Source of the DNA: a virus
Virus record (IMG/VR): IMGVR_UViG_3300042887_005053
Location: 1 to 64,000 of that record
Direction: 5' to 3' (one strand)
DNA: 64,000 nt
Part shown: positions 43,177 through 50,500 of the stretch, piece after piece
Position numbering within the stretch: the first letter of the stretch is position 1
How the letters are laid out: each line of letters begins with the position of its first letter
The notes under the pieces: model-generated
What the model was told of the DNA's origin: nothing
Database searches by the model: none
Seen by the model: the letters and a program-made list of their open reading frames with translations, nothing else
Translations under genes and position numbers: made by a program

Positions 43177-43395
43177 ATGAAATTCAAACCAGGTGATTTA
43201 GTTATTAAAAATACCGGTGGTAATAAGATGAGAATCTTATCACTTGAGAATAACCAAATACAGTGTGGATGGTTCACAGAGAGTTACCACGAGTCTATAT
43301 TTGACGAAAAAGAACTCTTACCATATAGTCAGTATGAAAAGGTCAGAATTACTGCTAAAAGAGACGATTTAATCAACCAAATACTTTTCAAATAA
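43177..43395 (+). CDS. YodC-like DUF2158 protein
   Basis: 72 residues: MKFKPGDLVIKNTGGNKMRILSL, then CGWF ... IFDEKELLP. The FKPGDLV-x-x-x-(S/T)GG-x-x-M start and C-x-WF are DUF2158 hallmarks. A small SH3-like protein of unknown role. Confidence 0.65.
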   Translation: MKFKPGDLVIKNTGGNKMRILSLENNQIQCGWFTESYHESIFDEKELLPYSQYEKVRITAKRDDLINQILFK

Positions 43396-43427
43396 TTTGT
43401 TTTTTTGAAATTTTATCCTTATCTTTG
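43396..43427 (+). promoter_or_regulatory. Bacteroidota-type promoter
   Basis: TTTG (43396-43399), 20 bases, TATCTTTG (43420-43427); five bases before the ATG at 43433, predicting a leaderless mRNA. Confidence 0.75.
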
Positions 43428-43432
43428 TATTT

Positions 43433-43813
43433 ATGAGAGAAACTACCAAAATAGAAGTGGCGCAGAAGTGTTTTAATTGGTGTAAAAAGAAGTTTGGCAG
43501 TCCAATATCAGAAACATCAAAAAAGGATTATCCAAGTCTTATATTAGTACCAGACAGAAGAAGAAAGAGATTATACGGTGAATATTCACCGTCTGAAATA
43601 AAGATTTTTTTGAATGTTTGTCAAACTAAAAAGGATATTGTGTCAACAATAATACACGAATACACTCATTTTCTACAAATGCCAAAAAGTATTAAACCTT
43701 ATCACAAGATTCAAAAAGATTTTGAATATTCTGACAATCCTTTTGAAAAAGAAGCTGTGTTAGCAGAATCAAAATTTACTAAAAAATGTTTAAAACAAAT
43801 TAAGAAAAAATGA
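43433..43813 (+). CDS. Small zinc metalloprotease-like protein
   Basis: 126 residues. H75-E-Y-T-H79 (STIIHEYTHFLQMP) is an HExxH zinc site, and EKEAVLAE some 30 residues later could give the third ligand. A basic C-terminus follows. It may be a protease of the SprT/gluzincin kind. The stop is followed directly by the candidate structured RNA. Confidence 0.7.
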   Translation: MRETTKIEVAQKCFNWCKKKFGSPISETSKKDYPSLILVPDRRRKRLYGEYSPSEIKIFLNVCQTKKDIVSTIIHEYTHFLQMPKSIKPYHKIQKDFEYSDNPFEKEAVLAESKFTKKCLKQIKKK

Positions 43814-43821
43814 TAAGATTA

Positions 43822-43965
43822 AAAATCAATCGATAGTGTAAAATTTAGTCCTTAGGTGACTGCCATAAAGCACACACTATACGCCCTGGCAATAGAGCAT
43901 ACATCAAGCTTGTATGAGTAGTGTAGTTGAGGTAAAATGGTTAATCCTCAAAAGATTGATTTAAT
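43822..43965 (+). ncRNA. Candidate structured RNA with pseudoknot
   Basis: About 145 non-coding bases between a gene and its terminator. Pairings: closing stem 43823-43831 (AAATCAATC) with 43954-43962 (GATTGATTT); ATAGTGT 43833-43839 with ACACTAT 43874-43880; TGCCA 43861-43865 with TGGCA 43887-43891, which crosses the previous stem; hairpins CATACA/TGTATG (43898-43916) and TTGAGG/CCTCAA (43927-43950). TAGTGT at 43919-43924 can compete for ACACTA. No known RNA family recognised and no own promoter found, so it may be processed from the mRNA of the metalloprotease gene. Confidence 0.6.
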
Positions 43966-43993
43966 ACCGATAGTTTAACTATCGGTTTTTTTT
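43966..43993 (+). terminator. Intrinsic terminator
   Basis: ACCGATAGT / ACTATCGGT with a TTA loop and eight T's. It follows the candidate structured RNA by a few bases. Confidence 0.9.
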
Positions 43994-44002
43994 ATTTAAA
44001 AA

Positions 44003-44034
44003 TTTGTTTATTCGGAATTTTATAACTATTTTTG
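44003..44034 (+). promoter_or_regulatory. Bacteroidota-type promoter
   Basis: TTTG (44003-44006), 20 bases, TATTTTTG (44027-44034). Drives the gene at 44053 with an 18-base leader. Confidence 0.7.
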
Positions 44035-44052
44035 TTATCTAAAATAATATCT

Positions 44053-44913
44053 ATGAAAAATTATAAAGACTACAACAAACAAGAAATCTTTAATGTACTT
44101 GATAACATAACAATTGAAAAGGTGGCTAACCAAGTTATCACTAAATACAGAGATACTGTTATTAACATCACAAATGTATCTAATCGATATGAAGTCTTTG
44201 ACATAGTTAAATATTTGAAAAACAAAATTGAACTGATTGAGAAAAACTTTAATATACAAAAATATTCTTTACATCTAACCAGAGGTAAACAATATCTTCA
44301 ACTTATTTCAGACAAAATAGAAGTTGGTGGTGTTGAATTCTACAAGTCATTCTATATTCTAAATTCAACAGACAAGTCAAGACGACTTAGTTTTAATGTT
44401 GGTCTTTACTCAGAGTCTAAAAACTTTTATATAATTAGTGCAAATAACGCTAGTTTAACTAAAAAACATCTAACAGGAGTAACACAAGCTGCTGAAGAAG
44501 CCTCTGAAGGATTAAATGGTGAAACATTCGATCAACAAATCGAATCACTAAACTCACTTGTTGGTCATAACATATTGTTTTCGAATCTACGAAAAGTAAT
44601 ACTTGGTGACAAAGAAGAGATCCCACAAGTTAATCATAGAAAGTTCGACGCATTCAAAAACTCTATTAGATTCGCTAATTCCGATGGTAGAATTTCACTC
44701 ACTAATGAACAAAGAGAGCAACTCTTAGTTGATTCAGAGAAGTTAACATCTGTTACTCACGACTTTTATATCAGTGCATTTTGGGCTTTTCAAGTTTACT
44801 TGAGTTTGTTCAGAAAACAAGACTCACATGTTATTAAAAATGAATCTGAAAGAATTATGAAGATTACACAATGGGCAGTTCGTAATTCAGTGTTAGAAGA
44901 ACTTGGAATCTAA
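44053..44913 (+). CDS. Unknown protein
   Basis: 286 residues from the ATG at 44053 (an in-frame TTG at 44032 falls in the promoter). Mixed alpha/beta; GVTQAAEEASEGLNGETFDQQIESLN in the middle and a helical C-terminus. The first residues MKNYKDYNKQEIF only loosely resemble the recurrent targeting-like peptide. No domain recognised. Confidence 0.65.
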   Translation: MKNYKDYNKQEIFNVLDNITIEKVANQVITKYRDTVINITNVSNRYEVFDIVKYLKNKIELIEKNFNIQKYSLHLTRGKQYLQLISDKIEVGGVEFYKSFYILNSTDKSRRLSFNVGLYSESKNFYIISANNASLTKKHLTGVTQAAEEASEGLNGETFDQQIESLNSLVGHNILFSNLRKVILGDKEEIPQVNHRKFDAFKNSIRFANSDGRISLTNEQREQLLVDSEKLTSVTHDFYISAFWAFQVYLSLFRKQDSHVIKNESERIMKITQWAVRNSVLEELGI

Positions 44914-44934
44914 AAATTAATAAAAATATTATAG

Positions 44935-45069
44935 ATGTTAAATAAATGTACTGATTACGATAGTATGGGAGACTATAGCAGGTTTACTCAACCAAAGGTT
45001 GTTAAAGGTGGTATTTTCAACCGAATAGTTAAATCAATTAATAATTTTTTCTATGTTAAAAGAAGATAA
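44935..45069 (+). CDS. 44-residue basic micropeptide overlapping next gene
   Basis: MLNKCTDYDSMGDYSRFTQP then KVVKGGIFNRIVKSINNFFY and a VKRR end. It fills the 139-base gap and overlaps the start of the next gene by 17 bases. Basic amphipathic C-terminus. Short, so only a candidate. Confidence 0.4.
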   Translation: MLNKCTDYDSMGDYSRFTQPKVVKGGIFNRIVKSINNFFYVKRR

Positions 45070-45538
45070 CTCTGGATTTATTCTTTTCCCACATCCTAAC
45101 AATCAAATTGTTACTGGAGTAAATGTTGGGAAAACACTAGTTTATTTAGTGGCATTTGAGTCGAACTCAGATGTTCTTTCAAATGTTACAATATCATCAC
45201 CTGGATCATTTCTATGTGATGATATGAATGATAAGCCAGACTTTACTATTGATAGTAGTATTGATCAAATGATTGAGAATCAAGAAAAAATTACTGATTA
45301 TGATAAATTTTATTTTCCTGATATTTCTTCATTAGAAGATTTAAAAAGTAAAAAATCAATTAACTTGGTTAGTGCTATTTGTATTGGTTGGAATAATCTA
45401 ACTTATCAATATAGAGACGATAGACAGTGGTTTGCTTCATTTAGAGATTTAACAAATGAAGGTAGACGACTTTACTATTCAATAAAAAAACTTCACAACA
45501 CAAAAGAAGTAAGAATTTTGACTTTTAATCATATTTAA
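45053..45538 (+). CDS. Unknown protein
   Basis: 161 residues, alpha/beta, with FPHPNNQIVTGVNVGKTLVYLV near the start and CIGWNNLTYQYRDDRQWFASF near the end. No domain recognised. Confidence 0.6.
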   Translation: MLKEDNSGFILFPHPNNQIVTGVNVGKTLVYLVAFESNSDVLSNVTISSPGSFLCDDMNDKPDFTIDSSIDQMIENQEKITDYDKFYFPDISSLEDLKSKKSINLVSAICIGWNNLTYQYRDDRQWFASFRDLTNEGRRLYYSIKKLHNTKEVRILTFNHI

Positions 45539-45585
45539 TTTTTTTATTTAAAATATTTAACTTATATTTGTAAAAATCTAAATTT

Positions 45586-46791
45586 ATGGCATATTCAAGA
45601 AAAACTGGTGATTTATTTATTTCAGAGGAGATCAAGGAAATTTTAGTTCAAATTGAAAAAGAATCAGTAGTGGCAAAAGCTCTTTTGAAGCAAAGACACT
45701 CATTGGATAGCCTTTGTGAAGATTATGTTAATTACATATCAATCTCTGTACAAGATAGATTTCGTATTTCCTATTTAACTCCAGAAAGAATCGAGTCAAT
45801 CCCTGATCAAGAACTTTGGACTTCTTCTAAAAGATTTAATGCAAAAGCTGGTTCAGTCATTAAAAAGATTTTTCCAAATTTCACTGAAAGAGAAATAGAT
45901 AATTTTATAACATTATACAGATCTATTATATCTAAGCCTGACTTCAAATTCAAAGTAGTTAAAGGTGAAGATATTAAAAAGTATTATCATTATTCACAAT
46001 ATTTTGATAATTCTTCATCACTTGGTGCTTCTTGTATGAAGCATGATTCTTGTCAAGATTTTCTAGATATTTACACAGAAAACTCAGATAAAGTTAGTTT
46101 ACTGATAATGGTTAATCCTTCTGATAAAATCTTAGGAAGAGCTTTGCTTTGGAATTTACCAGATATTAAATTGATGGATCGTATATACACAATTGATGAT
46201 AATGATCTTACTTTTCATTTCAAAAAATGGGCACAAGATAATGGATTCTTTTACAAAAAAGAACAAAAATGGAATAACACATTATTCTTTATTCGACCAG
46301 ATGGAAAATCAGTTCAATTGGAATTGTCTGTTGAAATTGAGAATATCAGAAATTTTGAAAGATTCCCTTACTTTGATACCTTCAAATTCTACTCACCATC
46401 GAAAAAACGACTTTATAACTTTATGCCACAATCTGGTTTCGATTATATCTTATCATCACCAGATGGATATAAACAAGAGTCAGATCATTTGGCACAGTGT
46501 TCTAAAAGTAAACTCTTCTATTATAAAGGTGACACTCAATATTTAGATTATCTGAATTCAAGAGTGTTTAGTGGAGACTTACACTTTTCAGATGTAAATG
46601 ATTGTTATATCTATAAAGATGATTGTATTTGGGATGAAGATTTAAGAGATTATATTTTCTCTGACTCAAGTATGAATAATGAAAAGTCTATTCAAAGAAG
46701 AAAAGATTGGTTAGAAAGAAGAAGAAAAGAAAGAGATGAAGAAGAGTCTCGACTAAGAAACTCTTTGTCAGATTATCTTGAATTCAACTGA
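45586..46791 (+). CDS. Phage protein, SCM/GRALLW family, copy 2
   Basis: 401 residues. LGASCMKH, FLDIYTEN, LGRALLWNL, MDRIYT, FKKWAQDNGFFYKK and FPYFDTF follow the same order as in the 419-residue protein at 4695, so the two are paralogues. This copy lacks the targeting-like N-terminus but has an extra C-terminal region (about residues 280-401) ending in an Arg/Glu-rich helix. A TATATTTG box (45563-45570) lies 15 bases upstream. Function unknown. Confidence 0.75.
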   Translation: MAYSRKTGDLFISEEIKEILVQIEKESVVAKALLKQRHSLDSLCEDYVNYISISVQDRFRISYLTPERIESIPDQELWTSSKRFNAKAGSVIKKIFPNFTEREIDNFITLYRSIISKPDFKFKVVKGEDIKKYYHYSQYFDNSSSLGASCMKHDSCQDFLDIYTENSDKVSLLIMVNPSDKILGRALLWNLPDIKLMDRIYTIDDNDLTFHFKKWAQDNGFFYKKEQKWNNTLFFIRPDGKSVQLELSVEIENIRNFERFPYFDTFKFYSPSKKRLYNFMPQSGFDYILSSPDGYKQESDHLAQCSKSKLFYYKGDTQYLDYLNSRVFSGDLHFSDVNDCYIYKDDCIWDEDLRDYIFSDSSMNNEKSIQRRKDWLERRRKERDEEESRLRNSLSDYLEFN

Positions 46792-46826
46792 TAATAAACA
46801 AAAACAAAATCTCTCATATATAGTGT

Positions 46827-47549
46827 ATGAGGGATTTTGTTTTAGATAAGTTAAAAGCATTTGATGATACAGAATTTAAGTTTGATTCGATCAAACATAA
46901 ATATACCTATGAAGGTGAACATTTTATTTCTGTAACTCAATTTATATCTCGTTTTCACAAAAAATTTGATTCTGATTTTTGGTCTCAAAAAAAGGCTGAA
47001 GAAAGAGGAGTTGATCAACAAGAGATTCTAAATGAATGGAAGTCTCTAAATGATAGAGCTAACTTTATTGGTACATCTACACATAATTGGATTGAAAATT
47101 ATTTTAATCGTATTTATCAAGAATTACCCTCTGACTTAGATGTTATCGACAGAATAAATAAGTTCAATAAGGTTTTTGGAACACATCTATTTAAATTGAC
47201 ACCACTTAAATTTGAACAGCGAATATTTTCTAAAAAGTGGAAGATAGCTGGAATGATTGATTCTTTATTTTTATACAAAGACAAACTAATAATTCTAGAC
47301 TGGAAAACCAACAAAAAGTACGATATCAAAAATAATTATGGTGAAAAACTATTAGAACCATTCAATGATTACGATAAGTGTCATTTAAGTGAATATTCGA
47401 TACAATTATCACTTTATTCTTTGATTCTTAAAGAAATAGATTTAGATGTAAAAGCTTGTTACACAGTTTACATAGGTCCTGATGATGTTAATGTTTACAA
47501 GTGTTATGATTTCACTGAGATATTAAATAATTATTTAATATCTCAGTGA
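46827..47549 (+). CDS. RecB-like PD-(D/E)xK exonuclease
   Basis: 240 residues. GTSTHNWIE gives the N-terminal His-helix; AGMIDSLFLYKDKLIILDWKTNKKY gives the D...D-x-K catalytic site; YSIQLSLYSLIL is the conserved Gln-x-x-x-Tyr motif of RecB/Cas4-type nucleases. It likely degrades DNA ends in recombination or host DNA breakdown. TATATA lies four bases before the ATG. The last codons form a long hairpin with the next intergenic bases. Confidence 0.88.
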   Translation: MRDFVLDKLKAFDDTEFKFDSIKHKYTYEGEHFISVTQFISRFHKKFDSDFWSQKKAEERGVDQQEILNEWKSLNDRANFIGTSTHNWIENYFNRIYQELPSDLDVIDRINKFNKVFGTHLFKLTPLKFEQRIFSKKWKIAGMIDSLFLYKDKLIILDWKTNKKYDIKNNYGEKLLEPFNDYDKCHLSEYSIQLSLYSLILKEIDLDVKACYTVYIGPDDVNVYKCYDFTEILNNYLISQ

Positions 47550-47551
47550 AA
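47510..47551. terminator. 19-bp perfect hairpin between convergent genes
   Basis: TTTCACTGAGATATTAAAT and its exact complement at 47533-47551 with an AATT loop. It covers the last codons of the RecB-like gene. It lacks a clear T-run, so termination is likely but not typical. Confidence 0.6.
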
Positions 47552-47562
47552 TTGAGTTAAAT

Positions 47563-50500
47563 TTATACTTTAGTTAAATGATAACTAATCGTTAAGTTAA
47601 AAGAAGCATTTAATCCACTACCAACTGAACTTGGTAGTGTTGGATTTCCATAAGTTATTTGTGAAGAAAACACCTGAGCCGTTCCACTTCTAATTACTGG
47701 ACTTTGGCCTTTCACGAGTGTTGATCTTGGATCATTTGGTGAGAACTCACCAAATCGAACAGCTTTATAAACTCTACTCTGTGTAGAGGTTAACATAAAA
47801 TCTACAATTTGTGGTTTATTACTTACACCATCCCCAATCATTATTTGTTCATTAGTTGAGTAACCAGTTGCTCCAGCTCCAAATACCTCTACTATACACT
47901 CGTCTATAACAACAACTGAATCTATTGGAACATCAATATCAAGACTTACTGGATTATCTCCTAAATTTTGAATTATTGTATCATCTAAATATTTTGTTAC
48001 TATTTTTTTCTCGTTGAACTGATCTAAATTAATTTTGCTAACATCTTTTTTAATTAACGGTTTAGCATTTGTGATAACATAACCAGTATTAGGTGAACCT
48101 TTTATAGGTGTTATTTCTTGTGTTATTGGGACTGATACTCCATCAACATTACAATCAACTGCCAACCACTCAAAACCAAGGAAATTATATTCTTCGACAC
48201 TCTCTACTACTCCTCCAATTTCACTACACTTTTCAATGGTCTCTTCCCATTCATCTTGTGATATAAAGCCAGAATAATCTTCATTCGGATTATAACCAGT
48301 GTTTGTGCCAATTAATAATTTAGCTTCTGATACTTTTGCTTTTGGTTGATATTTTTTGAATTTTGTATTAAATTCAGTTGGTTCACCTTTTGAGCCTTTA
48401 GTTTGAAGTTTCGTAAACTGAAACTCCCAAACTCTTTGTGGTTGTGCAGATAAAGATAAGCTTTGTGTAGATCCACCTTCATATCTTGCGATAAATGTTG
48501 GATTTTCAGCTGTGTAATCCATTCCAGCATATACTCTTTGAAAAGATCTAGATGATGTGTATCCTACATATATCACTGGTGATTTTAGTTTGTTAGGTGT
48601 ACCAAAAGTTATATAACTATCAGAGTGTAGATACATTCTATCATAATAAAGATCGTCATATTTAATTAATATCGGTAATCTCATACTACTATTTTCACCA
48701 AAATAAGAGAAATTTTGTTCCTTATCACCAGTGTTTAACATACCAACACCATTAACTGGTTGTGAGTCAATAGAACTTATACGACCAATCACCATGATAC
48801 TTTGAGTACCGCCTTCTCCATGAACAGATCTAGTTAAATTAACAGTTAAAGCTTTAGCAAAATCACCTTCAGCATTAATTAAGAAATTAGAATCTAATGA
48901 CCAGTCTTGAGAAATACTAGTTCTATCGTTTAATATTACAATTTCTCTCTTACCTAATCTTGTTAGATCTCCGGTTTTTCTAATTGATACATTGTTATAA
49001 GTAGTAAAGTCTCCAGTGACTAATATTCTGTTTTCAAAAATTCCAGTTCCACTTGGAGCTTTAGTTATATCAAAAACATTTCCATTAAATCCATCTCCAA
49101 AATTTTGACTATGTGGAGTATCATAATCACCTTCTAATCTAATTATACGATTATAAGTAACTCCGTTATATTGAGTGAAATTGCCACCGATTATTAAAGT
49201 ATTGTTTAGTGTGTCTTCATAAATAGTATTTACTCTACCATTAAATCCACTTGCTGTAGTGTTTAATGTTCCATCAACATTAAGAACAATAAATTTATCA
49301 CAAGAGATTCCATCAAATGATGTAAAGTCACCACCAACAAATATCTTTGTTTTATCCTCACTTAACTTAATAGTAAATACTTTATTATTGAAACCAGTAC
49401 CAATATTAGTAAGAAAAGTACTATCAATTGCTCCGGTTGAGTTGACTCTAACAATTCTATTTACAGTTGTAAAAGATAAATCATTAGGTGATTGTTTCCA
49501 TCCAGTAAATTCACCAGCTATGATATAATCGTCAGGATCAGGTGAGTTATTCAAAACAACTATTGATCTAACTGGTCCATTCACTCTCATTTCAAATGTG
49601 TTATCTATAGTTCCACTATCATTAGAGTTATTGATTCTTATTAAATAAGGTATATTCTCTTCATCGTACTGTTCAAATAATCCACCAACTAAAATTCTAC
49701 CACTGTTATCTGTAACTACAGTATGAATAATTTGACCAGGTAAATCATTTACATCACTACTAAATGATTCCGATACAAAGTAATCAGAGTAAAAATTAAT
49801 ATTTCTTGTGCCATCGTTAAGTAGCTTTGATAAAAACCCAACACTAAATGTTGTTCCTCCGTTAGCAGTCACACCTGGATACCCACCACCTAAAATTACT
49901 TCACTGTTGAACTCAGTTATTACTGATAGATGATAATCTTCACCTTCATCCCAACCAGTATGTAGTTCAACGCCACCTGGACCTTCATAAATTGGGTATC
50001 CACCTGGTTTATAACCAATAACAGTCCAAAGACCAGATTCCAAGTCAGGTACACATTGATAATTACTACAAACAAAACCGTTAGGACATAAATCATTCTC
50101 TAGTGAACAACCAAGTCCAGATACTAATGCAGAAGTTATAACTTCTCTTATGCAGTACCCATCAACACAAACATATCCAACAGGACACTCATCGTCTGCA
50201 TTACAGCTTAACACTTCATAGTCTTCACCTTCATCCCAACCAGTATGTAGTTCAACACCACCTGGACCTTGATAAATAGGATAACCACCTGGCTTTTGAC
50301 CGATTTCTACCCATAATCCGGATGCTAAGTCAGGTATACACTCACCATCTAAACAATAAAAACCTTCTGGACAACCGCCATCGATTTGACAAGCAAGGCC
50401 TGAACTCAAATTAGAAGTAATAATTTGTAGAACACAGTATCCACCAACACATACATATCCACTTGGACAATCTGAATTAATCTCACATTCTAAAATTGTT

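Noticed and set aside
43822-43965. tRNA, tmRNA or tracrRNA identity for the structured RNA
   Set aside because: No T-loop GGTTCRA..CC, no CCA-ready acceptor stem and no cas genes; kept as an unknown structured RNA.
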